Origin: an uncultured Clostridium sp.
Lineage (GTDB): Bacteria > Bacillota > Clostridia > TANB77 > CAG-508
DNA length: 61,460 nt
Direction of reading: 5' to 3'
Assembly (NCBI GenBank): GCA_930987745.1
Contig: CAKNKX010000007.1
Location: 1-61,460, forward strand
Part shown: positions 27,640 to 37,806 of the stretch, piece by piece
Position numbering within the stretch: position 1 is the first letter of the stretch
How the letters are laid out: each line of letters opens with the position of its first letter
Translations under genes and position numbers: made by a program
The notes under the pieces: model-generated
Told to the model about the DNA's origin: nothing
The model's database searches: none
The model's input: the letters and a program-made list of their open reading frames with translations, nothing else

Positions 27640-27869
27640 TATTTCCACTCTCCTTAAATTTATTTTGGTCACGGCTATTTTATCATATATTGCAAAAAAA
27701 AACAGTACTTTTTTAAGATTTTCTTAATTTTTCTTGTGAGTATAGGCTTAAATTCCTTTTTTAATCCATTTTTTTAAGATACAGTTTTTTAGCTACTTAG
27801 TAAAATTTTTATTAATCATTTGAAAAGGTCCTAAAATCCAATTCAAATTAGATTTTAAGACCTCTTAAT

Positions 27870-28460
27870 TTATATACTAGTTACCATTCTTCTTATTCTC
27901 TTATTTACCAATATGAATCCTATTTTTTCATAAAATTCTATTAGCTTTTCGTTTTTAGCAAGTAAAGCTGCTTTTCTATACCCTTTTTGTCTTGCCATTT
28001 CATAAGCTTTTTCTATCATAATTTCAGAATATCCATTTCCTCTAAATTCTTTTTTAATAGCTAAGTTTGAAATATAAAATTCATCTTCTTCACATTCTTT
28101 ACAAAACAACTTGTCTTTTATGTCAGAATATATTATACCTAATTTATTAAAAAATCCTTGTTGAGTTTTAACAATAAATTTTTCACTATTTCTTGTTAAT
28201 TTATCAATATTCTTACCATTTAGGTATAAAAGCATACCAACTAATTCTTTTCCTTTTCTTGCTACTATAATATTTTCTATTGAGAATCTGTTATTTCTCA
28301 TAGATAATAACTTTCTTAGATTTCTTTTCATTTCTTTTTCTGAACCATATCCCCATTCTTCTTGAGGTTCTGGCTCTGTTATGTAAATTAAATCTACTAA
28401 TTCTTTAATATCTTTTCTTTTGGCTCTTTCAATTTTGAGCACGCCCGAGGCGCTTTCCAT
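27870..28460 (-). CDS. GNAT-family acetyltransferase
   Basis: 196 residues from ATG 28460 behind AAGGAGA. Fold features are an N-terminal KIERAKRKDIKELVDLIY, the IVARKGKELVGMLLY strand and the acetyl-CoA loop LAIKKEFRGNGYSEIMIEKA, followed by AALLAKNEKLIEFYEKIGF. The substrate is unknown. The first codons after ATG (AGC GCC TCG GGC GTG CTC) end in G or C throughout, unlike the rest of this AT-rich gene. Confidence 0.85.
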   Translation of the reverse strand: MESASGVLKIERAKRKDIKELVDLIYITEPEPQEEWGYGSEKEMKRNLRKLLSMRNNRFSIENIIVARKGKELVGMLLYLNGKNIDKLTRNSEKFIVKTQQGFFNKLGIIYSDIKDKLFCKECEEDEFYISNLAIKKEFRGNGYSEIMIEKAYEMARQKGYRKAALLAKNEKLIEFYEKIGFILVNKRIRRMVTSI

Positions 28461-28597
28461 TTTTAACACTCTCCTTATCTTTAATTATTCTGCTTTTTAC
28501 TTTTGTTATTTGAATTTGATAACCAACCTTCTTTCTTTTGAACTAGTACATTATAATTATACCACATTTTATGTCAATTGTAAAATTTCATAAAACA

Positions 28598-28637
28598 AAA
28601 AAGGACCATCTTATAAATTCATAGATGTCCTTTTTTA
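28598..28637. terminator. Terminator
   Basis: AAAAGGACCATCT pairs with AGATGTCCTTTT. Confidence 0.6.
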
Positions 28638-28719
28638 TCTTTATCTAAATAATAAAAGTTCTAAGGTGTGTCCCTAAATCCATAAAAGAGGAATTTAGAG
28701 GACCGTCCCCTAATCCCTT

Positions 28720-29601
28720 TTATAGTCCTGCTTGTTTCATAACTTCTTCAGCAAAGTTTTCTTCTTTTTTCTCGATTCCTTCACCTTTTTCAAATCTTGC
28801 AAATTCTACTACTTCTGCATTTTTTTCTTTTAATAATTGAGATATTTTCATATCTGGATTTTTAACAAATGCTTGGTCTACTAAACATACTTCTTCAAAG
28901 AATTTTCTAATTCTTCCTTGAACTATTTTTTCAGCTATTGCTTCTGGTTTTCCTTCATTCATTGTTTGTGCTTTTAATATTTCTTTTTCTTTATTTAATC
29001 TATCTTCTGGAACTGATGCTTCATTTAAGTATTCAGGTCTTGCTGCTGCAATTTGCATACATACATCTTTTGCAACTTCTTTGTCTCCTGATTTCATGTT
29101 TACTAAAACAGCTATTTTTCCATCTCCATGAATATATTTTTCAACTAATCCTTCAGATTCAAATCTTTCGAATCTTCTAATATTCATATTTTCTCCGATT
29201 GTTGCTATTTTATCAACTAAAACTTCATTTACTGTTTTTCCTGGTACTTCAATTGAATCTTGAGCAAGTAATTCTTCAACTGTAGCTGGATTTTTTTCAA
29301 CTACTTGTTTTGCTACATTCATAACAAAGTTTTTAAATTCTTCATTTTTTGCAACGAAGTCTGTTTCTGAGTTTACTTCTACAACAGCTCCTATTTTTCC
29401 ATCTTCTGATACATAAGCTTCTACTAAACCTTCTGCTGCTACTCTTCCTGATTTTTTAGCAGCTTTTGCAATTCCTCTTTCTCTTAATAATTCAATTGCT
29501 TTTTCCATATCTCCATTTGTTTCTGTTAAAACTTTTTTGCAGTCCATCATTCCTGCACCTGTTTTTTCTCTTAATTCTTTTACTAAACTAGCTGTAACCA
29601 T
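28720..29601 (-). CDS. tsf: Elongation factor Ts
   Basis: 293 residues. The nucleotide-exchange factor of EF-Tu. It has the signature [16 protein letters not shown] near the N-terminus, [16 protein letters not shown] and the C-terminal dimerisation-type subdomains ([19 protein letters not shown]). It follows rpsB, separated by a terminator-like hairpin at 29660. Confidence 0.97.
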   Translation of the reverse strand: MVTASLVKELREKTGAGMMDCKKVLTETNGDMEKAIELLRERGIAKAAKKSGRVAAEGLVEAYVSEDGKIGAVVEVNSETDFVAKNEEFKNFVMNVAKQVVEKNPATVEELLAQDSIEVPGKTVNEVLVDKIATIGENMNIRRFERFESEGLVEKYIHGDGKIAVLVNMKSGDKEVAKDVCMQIAAARPEYLNEASVPEDRLNKEKEILKAQTMNEGKPEAIAEKIVQGRIRKFFEEVCLVDQAFVKNPDMKISQLLKEKNAEVVEFARFEKGEGIEKKEENFAEEVMKQAGL

Positions 29602-29659
29602 TAATTTTTTCCTCCTTTTATCTTTATATTTAAATTAAAAATCAAATTATTAAAATAAA

Positions 29660-29684
29660 AACATTCCTAGAATTAAGGAATGTT
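29660..29684 (-). terminator. Hairpin between rpsB and tsf
   Basis: AACATTCCT pairs with AGGAATGTT, with U-rich sequence after it on the minus strand. It may attenuate tsf. Confidence 0.6.
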
Positions 29685-29691
29685 CTTTTTA

Positions 29692-30471
29692 TTATTCTTC
29701 TACATTTTCTTCAGCATTTTCTACAACTTCCTCAATACTTGTAGCTTCTTCTTGTTTTGTTTGTTCTTCTGCTTCTGGTTCAAAGCTTTCACCTTGTTTA
29801 CCTTCGATAACTGCATTTGCCATTACGTCTGCTATTAATTTAACAGCACGAATTGCATCATCATTTCCAGGTATTGCATAATCTACTTCTTCTGGATTGC
29901 AGTTTGTATCAACTAATCCTACTACTGGAATTCCTAATTTTTTAGCTTCTAATATAGCTATTCTTTCTTTTTTAGGGTCTACTAAGAAGATAACTCCTGG
30001 TAATTCTTCCATTTCTTTGATTCCACCTAAGTTTCTTTCTAGTTTTTCCATTTCTTTTTTAAGTAAGATTACTTCTTTTTTAGGTAATCTGTCAAATGTT
30101 CCATCTTGTTCCATTTCTTCTAAGTCTTTTAATCTTTGTACTCTTTTACGAATTGTTCCAAAGTTTGTTAGCATTCCTCCTAACCATCTTTGGTCAACAT
30201 AGAACATTCCACATTTTAATGCTGCTTCTTTCATGCATTCTTGTGCTTGTTTTTTAGTTCCTACAAATAGAACTGTTTTTCCTTCTTCTGCTTGTTCTTT
30301 AACGAAAGCATATGCTTCGTCTAATTTTTTTGATGTTTTTTGTAAATCGATGATGTGAATTCCATTTCTAGCTTGAAATATATATTCAGCCATTTTAGGA
30401 TCCCATCTTCTTGTTTGATGTCCAAAGTGAACACCTGCTTCTAGTAATTGTTTCATTGCAACTACTGCCAT
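29692..30471 (-). CDS. rpsB: 30S ribosomal protein S2
   Basis: 259 residues. It starts [27 protein letters not shown]; an FVGTKKQAQ segment, the [15 protein letters not shown] signature and [20 protein letters not shown] are complete. The acidic tail (about 230-259) is usual. The stretch 30472-30591 looks like a structured leader. Confidence 0.97.
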   Translation of the reverse strand: MAVVAMKQLLEAGVHFGHQTRRWDPKMAEYIFQARNGIHIIDLQKTSKKLDEAYAFVKEQAEEGKTVLFVGTKKQAQECMKEAALKCGMFYVDQRWLGGMLTNFGTIRKRVQRLKDLEEMEQDGTFDRLPKKEVILLKKEMEKLERNLGGIKEMEELPGVIFLVDPKKERIAILEAKKLGIPVVGLVDTNCNPEEVDYAIPGNDDAIRAVKLIADVMANAVIEGKQGESFEPEAEEQTKQEEATSIEEVVENAEENVEE

Positions 30472-30481
30472 TTTAAATTCC

Positions 30482-30591
30482 TCCCTTTTTGTTATTCTTC
30501 CACCTTAAGTTCCTTGCGTTTTTTTAGGACCAATTCCTTGGCACTCCCCTCAAAAACTTCCTTAGGTGTGATTAATACGCTAACTATTGTA
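30482..30591 (-). promoter_or_regulatory. rpsB leader (candidate S2 autoregulatory RNA)
   Basis: About 100 nt between the promoter and the ribosome binding site contain repeated AAGGAA elements (CTAAGGAAGT, CCAAGGAATT, GCAAGGAACT) and pairing CACCTAAGGAA/TTCCTT-like segments. They are far more GC-rich than the flanks. rpsB leaders in Firmicutes are often regulated by S2. The exact fold needs a covariance model. Confidence 0.5.
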
Positions 30592-30614
30592 CCAAATTTT
30601 TTCCTAAAAATCAA
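30586..30614 (-). promoter_or_regulatory. rpsB promoter
   Basis: On the minus strand TTGATT (30614-30609), 17-nt spacer, TACAAT (30591-30586). Confidence 0.7.
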
Positions 30615-30771
30615 GCTTTTTTTGAATTTTTTTATTCACATTAATATTTTTCACTATGTTTTCAAATATTTAAGTTTTTTATTATTTTTCTTGCAAAAAA
30701 TATAGTAGTAGATTATAATTTGTATATAGATATATAAATCGTATTTTACAAAAGAGAAGGGAGATGTAAAA

Positions 30772-31272
30772 ATGGAAGAAAAAAAATCTATAAAAATTAA
30801 GTTTTCTACAATTTTGATTATTATTCTAATATTATTAGCTATCGTTCTTGGCGGTCTTTCTTATTTTTTTTATAATCAATCTACAACTTTTAAAAATGCA
30901 TATTTAGATGCTGTAAATGGATTAATAGATATGACACGTAGTGGAAGATATCCAGATGTATTTTATGCTACAATAGAAGATATTTCTACAAATCAATCTG
31001 TAAATGGTATAAGTGTTATAAAAGTTAAAGGTTTAGATATAAATGAGGCAAGATATAGAGGAGAATTTTCTTTTGAAATAATATTAGACAACATAGGTGA
31101 TAATTTTAAAATTGAACATAATGGAGAAGAAATTCCTTTTTCAAGTTTAAAGACTGGACAAACTATAGCTGTATATGACTATTCTAATACTTCTGCAAAC
31201 TCACATACTGGAAGTAATGATGAAGGATATTTGAGTGTATATAAAGTTGTTGTTTTAGATGATAATTTATAA
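30772..31272 (+). CDS. Membrane-anchored protein of unknown function
   Basis: 166 residues with one N-terminal transmembrane helix (about 12-34) and an extracellular domain of about 125 residues that looks beta-rich (ISVIKVKGLDINEARYRGEF). I recognise no family. GGGAG precedes the ATG. It is monocistronic, with a bidirectional hairpin downstream. Confidence 0.75.
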   Translation: MEEKKSIKIKFSTILIIILILLAIVLGGLSYFFYNQSTTFKNAYLDAVNGLIDMTRSGRYPDVFYATIEDISTNQSVNGISVIKVKGLDINEARYRGEFSFEIILDNIGDNFKIEHNGEEIPFSSLKTGQTIAVYDYSNTSANSHTGSNDEGYLSVYKVVVLDDNL

Positions 31273-31320
31273 GAAAATCGCACGGACATAGGTAACTTAA
31301 CCTTGTTACGTAATAAAAAA

Positions 31321-31367
31321 ATATGTGAAACATTTTTGCTTAAATTTTGCAATTTTGTTTCACATAT
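31321..31367. terminator. Bidirectional terminator
   Basis: ATATGTGAAAC pairs with GTTTCACATAT, flanked by A- and T-runs; it serves the convergent genes ending at 31272 and 31374. Confidence 0.75.
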
Positions 31368-31373
31368 TTTTTG

Positions 31374-32432
31374 CTATACTTCCACTTCTCTCATGATTTC
31401 ATTTACTTTTATAGTAAGTTCTGCAACAAATTTTAAAGTTGAATAATATACAAATAACAATTCTTTATCCATAGAATCGCCAAAAATTTTAGGTTCAAAC
31501 ATTGGACCTGTAAAAAATCTTAAGTAAATTGTATTATTCACAAATACTATCTCAAAATCCAATTTATATTTTTCATAAAAATCTAATAGAATTTCCATTA
31601 TATCACTTGTTAACAACTGCATTGTAATTACATCATTTTCTGAATATACATCAAAATATTTTTCAAATTCCTGACTGTCCATTTCTACTCTATTTTTTCT
31701 GTCTAATATTTTAAGCTTATTTTTTGAGATTTTTACAAATGTTTTTATGTCTTTGTTACATTTTGTGCTTGCAAATATTCCTTGAAATATTTCTTCTACA
31801 TGTCTACTTCTTCCGCTTCCTGTTTCATTCTGAATATGTAAATCAACTGCTTTTATAAATATGTCATCATTCATAAATCCTTCTATGTAGTCATCTGCAT
31901 AAAATCTATTAAATCTTTTATTATCAAATTTTGCAAGTTCATAATCCATCCTCATTCTGCCAACTTCATCTGCAATTGGTTTATATTCTAATTCTGGATT
32001 TACTAATTTTATAAAATTTGATACTATTTCCTTTTTGTAAGTTTCATTATATTTTCTTTCATATTTACGATTACTAAATACAAATACTAACCAAAGAACA
32101 AATGATATAATACCTATTATTCCTAAATATAAATCTATTTCTTTTGAAATAATTTCTGTTCTGGTTTCTGAAACAATATATCCTATAAAAAATAATATTA
32201 TAAAAATATATTGAAAAATTTTTCTAAATCTTACCTTTTTTCTCATTATTTCTAATGAATATATATTTTCAGCATATAGTTTTTGATAAATCTGCTCAAA
32301 ATCATTTGGAACATTATCTAATGTTATATTACTTTTATATGAATTTCTTTTTATCTTTGTAATGTATTTTTTCCCTAATATTAATCCAAATGATAATAAT
32401 AATATCACAAGATATATCATCATTGTATCCAT
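31374..32432 (-). CDS. Membrane protein, paralogue 1 of a tandem pair
   Basis: 352 residues from ATG 32432 (GGGGGAG upstream). One N-terminal helix (about 3-21), a second helix pair (about 70-120) and a cytoplasmic domain of ~220 residues with conserved FDVYSENDVITMQLL and VNNTIYLRFFTG segments. It closely resembles the next gene upstream but is intact: at the position where the paralogue has its CGG site, this copy has an unrelated in-frame segment. No known family; it resembles DUF3137-type proteins in layout, which is only a guess. Confidence 0.78.
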   Translation of the reverse strand: MDTMMIYLVILLLSFGLILGKKYITKIKRNSYKSNITLDNVPNDFEQIYQKLYAENIYSLEIMRKKVRFRKIFQYIFIILFFIGYIVSETRTEIISKEIDLYLGIIGIISFVLWLVFVFSNRKYERKYNETYKKEIVSNFIKLVNPELEYKPIADEVGRMRMDYELAKFDNKRFNRFYADDYIEGFMNDDIFIKAVDLHIQNETGSGRSRHVEEIFQGIFASTKCNKDIKTFVKISKNKLKILDRKNRVEMDSQEFEKYFDVYSENDVITMQLLTSDIMEILLDFYEKYKLDFEIVFVNNTIYLRFFTGPMFEPKIFGDSMDKELLFVYYSTLKFVAELTIKVNEIMREVEV

Positions 32433-32451
32433 AACTAACTCCCCCTTTTTT

Positions 32452-33544
32452 TTATTTTTCAACTTCAATTTTTCCCATGATTTCATTTAATTTTTTAGTA
32501 ACTTCTACAACAAATTTTAAAACTGAATACGTTCTAAACAAATCTTCGTTTATAGAACTACCTATAAGTGGAGCTGCAAATATATCACCTGAAAAGAATC
32601 TTAAGTAAATTGTATTATTTACAAATACTACCTCAAACTTTAATTTATATTTTTTATAAAAATATAGTAAGCTTTCCATCATCTCATTTGTTAATAACTG
32701 CTTTGTAATTACATCATTTTCAGAATATACATCAAAATATTTTTTAAATTCTTGACTATTCATTTCTACTTTATTTTCTTTTTCTATTATTTTTCGCCTG
32801 TTTTTTGAAATTTTCACATATGTTTTTATATCTTTGTCACATTTTGTACTTGCAAATACCCCTGCAAATACGTCTTGCGGATTTATATTTTTTACTCTTT
32901 TTTTAGCAAATATATAAACTAATTTTATATAAATTTTATCGCTTATAAAACCTTCTATACAATCAGTTATAGAGAATATCAAATATGGTTTATTAAACTT
33001 TGCACCGTTGTAATCCTTTTCAATTTCAGATATATCATCCTCTGAAATTGTTTTATATTTTAATTCTGAGCATACCAGTTTTAACAAAGGCTCCAGTATT
33101 TTATTTCTATAAAGTAAATTATATTTTCTTTCGTATTGAATATTACTACGTATATAAAATAACATAGCAAATGTTGATGCCAAAATTAACATTGAAAAAC
33201 CTGCCAAAATTATTCGTGATATATAATCACTAACACCTGCTATATCCAGTCCGATACATCATTAGCACTAATGCTGGAAGATATAATACAAAAGGAATAT
33301 ATTGTATTTTTCTTCTTCTGTATGCCTCTTTTCTTATTTTTTCTAAAACTTCTATATTTTCATCATATAATTTTTTATAAAGTTTTTCAAATTCACTTGG
33401 CACGTTATCCTTGAATAAGGCATTTCTGTCTTTTATTTTTCTAAAGTTTATTTCAGCTACAATATATGGAGCTAGTATTAATAATGTAAATAGTACTATT
33501 ACTATTAATAAAAAAATTAAATTAACTACATCTATTATATCCAT
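32452..33544 (-). CDS. Membrane protein, paralogue 2, read through one +1 CGGA shift
   Basis: 363 residues once one base is skipped at 33253, against 352 in its intact paralogue. Start ATG 33544 follows GGGGAGG. In the zero frame the protein stops after 105 codons and the remainder is open in the +1 frame. The site ATG TAT C GGA CTG gives Tyr97-Gly98 at the start of the second transmembrane hairpin. Both halves align with the paralogue at 31374 in order, including the FDVYSENDVITKQLL and VNNTIYLRFFSG segments. This shows the shift in a non-universal gene. Confidence 0.78.
33250..33253 (-). other. +1 shift site CGGA in membrane paralogue 2
   Basis: TAT-CGG-A: +1 reading gives Tyr-Gly and joins the two halves; the paralogue defines the expected product. 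Confidence 0.78.
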
Positions 33545-33582
33545 AACTACCTCCCCTTTTATTTTATTTCTCAACTTCAATT

Positions 33583-34491
33583 TTAAATTGTACTTCCAAT
33601 TATTCCTGCATCATTCCCAAGTATTGCAGTCTCAATAACTATATTTTCTCTTGGATTAAATAACATATTTTTTTCTAATAATTTTTCCTTTAATCTACCT
33701 AATAGTTCTTCTTCAAAGTATACAAAACTTCCACCTATTCCTATTACCTCAGGTTCAAAAATATTTATTAGATTAGCTAACCCTAATGCTAGATAATTTA
33801 TATATTTATTTATTACTTTTTCAATAACTTTATATTTTTTACTTTCTTTATTTTTACTACTTTCTCTTATAATATTTAACAAATCTTTTCCACTTGTTTT
33901 TTCGTCTAAGTTCAATTCTTTTCTTAAGTTATTTTTAAAAACTTTCATTGATGCATATTTCTCAAAACATCCTTTTCTTCCACAATTGCATAATACTCCA
34001 TCATTTTCTACAACCATATGTCCAATCTCACATCCTGGAAGTTTTCCTGTGTCTAACAATTCGTTATTTATAATAACAGCTCCTCCTATTCCTGTACCTA
34101 ATGTCACAAATACTGCTCTTTTGTATTTCTTTAGAGAGCCATATTCATTTTCTGCTATTGCTGCACATTTTGCATCATTTTTAATTTTTATTTTATAATT
34201 TAATTTTTCGTTTAATTTATCAACTATATTATAATTTTCTATTCCAAGATTTACTGATTTTATAATCATCCCATTTGCCACAGTTCCAGGAATTGCTATT
34301 CCAATTTCAGTTATTTTATATTCTTTTTCAAATCTTTCAACAGTTTGTACAATATATTCTTCAATTACTTTTTTTATATTTTCTTTATCTTTTTTTAAAA
34401 GTCTTTTTTCTTGCTTTTCTATTATTCTTCCTTGATTATCTACTACTCCTATTGCAATATGACTTCCTCCTAAATCTATTCCTATTTTCAT
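33583..34491 (-). CDS. ROK-family sugar kinase (glucokinase-like)
   Basis: 302 residues. It probably phosphorylates glucose or another hexose. The N-terminal ATP-binding loop is IGIDLGGSHIAIGVVD, the GTGIGGAVI loop is near 130 and the zinc motif CNCGRKGCFEKYAS near 168. The substrate specificity is not determined by these motifs. It follows no clear operon partner. Confidence 0.9.
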   Translation of the reverse strand: MKIGIDLGGSHIAIGVVDNQGRIIEKQEKRLLKKDKENIKKVIEEYIVQTVERFEKEYKITEIGIAIPGTVANGMIIKSVNLGIENYNIVDKLNEKLNYKIKIKNDAKCAAIAENEYGSLKKYKRAVFVTLGTGIGGAVIINNELLDTGKLPGCEIGHMVVENDGVLCNCGRKGCFEKYASMKVFKNNLRKELNLDEKTSGKDLLNIIRESSKNKESKKYKVIEKVINKYINYLALGLANLINIFEPEVIGIGGSFVYFEEELLGRLKEKLLEKNMLFNPRENIVIETAILGNDAGIIGSTI

Positions 34492-34715
34492 CTTTATTTC
34501 TCCTTCCAGTATGATATTATGTGGTCTTGCTTAAATAAATATTGCTATAATAAAACTTAGAATTTTATCTCTTATTTAAATTTTAACATATGTAAAATTT
34601 AAAATCAATTTATATTTTTATTGAATTTGCTTTTAATCTATTGTAAAATATAGATGAAATTTAGAAAACTCAAGTTATATAGTAAACAAAATATGAAAAG
34701 AAAAGGGAGATTTTT

Positions 34716-35240
34716 ATGGTCGTATTTTTTATAATTTTAGCAGTAATAATTATTTTTATAATATTTATGTTTAATAGTGTAATAACTTTGAAACAGCATG
34801 TAGACAGAGCAAAAAGTCTTATAGATGTATATTTACAACAACGTTTTGACTTGATTCCAAATCTTGTAAATGTAACTAAAGAATATATTCATTATGAAAG
34901 TAACATATTAGAAAAAATTACTGAACTTAGAAGTTTATATACTAAAAACAAAGATGAAAATGCAAAAAACGAACTAAATTCTCAATATAAAACGATAATG
35001 CTTGTATCTGAAAATTATCCTCAGTTAAAATCAAGTGAACAATTTTTAAATTTACAAAAATCTTTAATAAAAATAGAAAGCCAGCTTCAAGCTGCTCGTA
35101 GAATTTATAATAATGATGTAACAAAATATAATACTAAAATTTCAACTTTTCCTAATAATTTTATTGCAAAATTGTTTAATTTTAAACCAGAAGAATTATT
35201 CCAATTAGAAGGAGAAGATAATGTAGAAGTTAACTTTTAA
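34716..35240 (+). CDS. lemA: LemA family protein
   Basis: 174 residues: one N-terminal transmembrane helix followed by a coiled helical domain. VDRAKSLIDVYLQQRFDLIP, then NLVN, then ESQLQAARRIYNNDVTKYN, then FKPEELFQLE, is the family pattern. Function poorly known. GGGAG precedes the ATG. Confidence 0.9.
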   Translation: MVVFFIILAVIIIFIIFMFNSVITLKQHVDRAKSLIDVYLQQRFDLIPNLVNVTKEYIHYESNILEKITELRSLYTKNKDENAKNELNSQYKTIMLVSENYPQLKSSEQFLNLQKSLIKIESQLQAARRIYNNDVTKYNTKISTFPNNFIAKLFNFKPEELFQLEGEDNVEVNF

Positions 35241-35277
35241 AAAAATATCCGGTTAGAGATTTGTTCCAAAATGAACA

Positions 35278-35314
35278 AAATGTCCAAATGGGGTTGTTCC
35301 CCAACTGGACATTT
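35278..35314. terminator. Bidirectional terminator lemA / pilC
   Basis: AAATGTCCA pairs with TGGACATTT, with an inner TGGGG/CCCCA stem. Confidence 0.75.
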
Positions 35315-35318
35315 TTTC

Positions 35319-36668
35319 TTACACTCCATAAGCATCAAATAAGAAGTTACCCATATATAATTGAACACATGGTACTAATACTACTAATACGAAGAATATT
35401 AATACTACACCAACTATTGCATAAACAACTTGTGGCAGAGCCTTCATAATCTTTGTCATAATATTATCTATATCTATTTCCATATATTCTAGTAATTTTT
35501 CCATCATTTCTGTTAAGTCAGTCTGCATACCAATTTTAAGCATTTCTGTTGTCATTGGATTTGCTAATCCTGATTTTTCAAATGGCTCTATCCATGATTG
35601 ACCTATTAATATATTATTTATTGATGTTTCTATTATTGACAACATAACATAGTTTTGTATTACATTTTTACTTACTTCTAATGCTTCTTGTATTCTCATA
35701 CCATTTTTTAAGTTTAAAAGCATCGCTTTCATTAATCTTGAGAAATCTAAAGCATATATTAATTCTCCAAATATCGGCATTTTATATTTAAAATAGTGGA
35801 AATTATATTTGCCTTTTGGCGTATTTATATAAAATAGTATTAATCCAACTATTGCCACAATTATAAATGTCGGGATATACCAATATTTTATTACATTATT
35901 GATAAAGTCTGCAAACCATAGTGTTATTCCTGGTAGTGTTGCACTTGATCCAACTTCATCAAATACATTTTGAATTGCAGGTATTGCAACTAATGTTCCT
36001 ACAACTAACATTACAATTAATAATATAAATTGTATGATATTTGGAATTAATATTGAACGTAATTTTCTATTTAAGCTTTCTGTGTCATCCAAGTATTTTA
36101 CTGCTTGTTCTAAAGAGTTTGTAAGTGAACCTGATAATTCTCCAACTTTTATCATATTTATATAAATATATGGGAAAATATTTGAATAATATTCCATTGT
36201 TGTGTACATATTTTCTCCGGCTTCTACACCAGCTAATATATCTTCTAATACACCTCTAAAAGATATATTTTCTGTACCTTCTATCATTGTATTTAAAGCA
36301 TGAATATTATTAAAGTTAGCCTTTTTTAGTAGATAAAAGTTTTGTGTAAATACAACTATATCTCTTTGCGTTATTTTTTCTGTTTTTGCAAAATATAGGT
36401 TTATTTTTTCTTTTGCTGATAATGTTTTACTTTTTTTATCACCTAACTGAGTTGTATTTACATTTTTCATTATCTCTTCTATATTAGTTACATTTTTCTT
36501 TTGCTTTTTTTGCTTATTTAGAGAACGGTATGAGACTTGTTCTATTGATATAGGTGTTAAGTCATTATTTTTTATTGTTTTAATAAGATTTTGTCTACTT
36601 GCTGATTCTACTTTATTCCTAACAATCAAGCCTGTTCTTGTTACCGCCTTATAAATATAAGTAGGCAT
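35319..36668 (-). CDS. pilC: Type IV pilus inner-membrane platform protein PilC
   Basis: 449 residues. It forms the platform that couples the assembly ATPase to pilin insertion. Two GspF-type domains: residues about 95-220, including FTQNFYLLKKANFNNIHALN and IKVGELSGSLTNSLEQ, and about 300-420. Three transmembrane helices (near 210, 260 and 425). The N-terminal ~90 residues begin with the family's YIYKAVTRTG pattern. It is the last gene of the pilus operon. Confidence 0.93.
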   Translation of the reverse strand: MPTYIYKAVTRTGLIVRNKVESASRQNLIKTIKNNDLTPISIEQVSYRSLNKQKKQKKNVTNIEEIMKNVNTTQLGDKKSKTLSAKEKINLYFAKTEKITQRDIVVFTQNFYLLKKANFNNIHALNTMIEGTENISFRGVLEDILAGVEAGENMYTTMEYYSNIFPYIYINMIKVGELSGSLTNSLEQAVKYLDDTESLNRKLRSILIPNIIQFILLIVMLVVGTLVAIPAIQNVFDEVGSSATLPGITLWFADFINNVIKYWYIPTFIIVAIVGLILFYINTPKGKYNFHYFKYKMPIFGELIYALDFSRLMKAMLLNLKNGMRIQEALEVSKNVIQNYVMLSIIETSINNILIGQSWIEPFEKSGLANPMTTEMLKIGMQTDLTEMMEKLLEYMEIDIDNIMTKIMKALPQVVYAIVGVVLIFFVLVVLVPCVQLYMGNFLFDAYGV

Positions 36669-36690
36669 TATTTTATCCTCCTATTTTTTA

Positions 36691-37795
36691 TTAGTTTCCT
36701 TTTTCTTTTTTGATTTTTAACTGCATTATTGTTCTATTTAATGTTTCTAAATTCTTTTCTTCTATTTGTGCTTTTGCTTGGTCTAATGTGATTTTATCTT
36801 CTACAAATAATTTTGCTAAAGAATTTATTAAACCGATACTTCCTTTTTCTAAATTACTTTGTATTGCATCTTCTATTTCTGAAACACTTAGTTTTTCTTT
36901 ACGAATTATACCTGCAACAATATTATCAACTACCATTACTTCAGGAACTAGTACTAATTTTCCATCTCTTCCTTTTAGCAATCTTTGTGACACAACAAGT
37001 TTTAGTAATGCTGATAATAGATACTTAATAGTTGCTTGGTCTCTTACTTCATAGAAGTTTATCATTCTGTCTATTGTTTCTGCACATGATTTTGTATGAA
37101 GTGTTCCTATTACTAAGTGTCCGAGATTCTGCCATCTCTATTGCTGCTTCCATTGTTATTTTATCACGAATTTCTCCTATTACTAAAATGTCACAGTCTT
37201 CCCTTAATGAGTTTTTTACACCATCACTAAATGTTAATATATCTCTTCCTTTTCCAACTTCTTTTTGGACAATTAATGATTTTTTAGAATGATGTTTATA
37301 TTCTATTGGGTTTTCCAAAGTTAAAATCTTTTTATTTTGATTTTCATTTATATAATTTACTAATGCATTTAATGTTGTACTTTTACCAGAGTTTGTTTTA
37401 CCAGTAACCAATATCAATCCTTGTGGTTGATATGTCATTCTTCTTACTATATCTGGTACTCCTAAAGATTCATAACTTGGAAGTTCATTTTTTATTAATC
37501 TTAATGTACAAAGTGGTATATCATCTGATAGCGATATATTTACCCTTAAACGAATATCACGATGTGTATATGACATATCCAATTTTCTTGTTGCATTAAA
37601 AACTTCATCTTTATCAACATTTCCTTTAACTAAAGTATCATATACTTCAAACATATCTTCTGGTGTTAATATTTTACTTTCTGGTACTGGAACTAAATCT
37701 CTTGCTATTCTTAGCATAGGCTTATTTCCACTTATTAAATGAACATCTGATGCATCTTTCTCCATAGCTATATCTAAAATTTTCTCTAAGTTCAT
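36691..37795 (-). CDS. pilT: Type IV pilus retraction ATPase PilT, read through one +1 CGGA shift
   Basis: 367 residues once one base is skipped at 37123. PilT powers pilus retraction, twitching and DNA uptake. It has Walker A VTGKTNSGKSTTLNAL, the Walker B region DCDILVIGEIRD and the His box SGHLVIGTLHT, which is rebuilt only in the +1 frame. The site is GAA TCT C GGA CAC: Ser224-Gly225-His226. The second part holds the C-terminal domain. The zero-frame ORF ends 24 codons later in unrelated residues. It lies between pilB and pilC. Confidence 0.88.
37120..37123 (-). other. +1 shift site CGGA in pilT
   Basis: TCT-CGG-A: +1 reading gives Ser-Gly-His of the His box. Confidence 0.85.
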
Positions 37796-37806
37796 GTTGC
37801 TCCTCC

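Noticed and set aside
28720..30471. Plus-strand ORFs opposite tsf and rpsB
   Set aside because: Antisense to highly conserved genes with no start signals.
35319..36668. ORFs opposite the pilus genes on the plus strand
   Set aside because: They are Leu/Phe-rich shadows of the minus-strand genes without ribosome binding sites.
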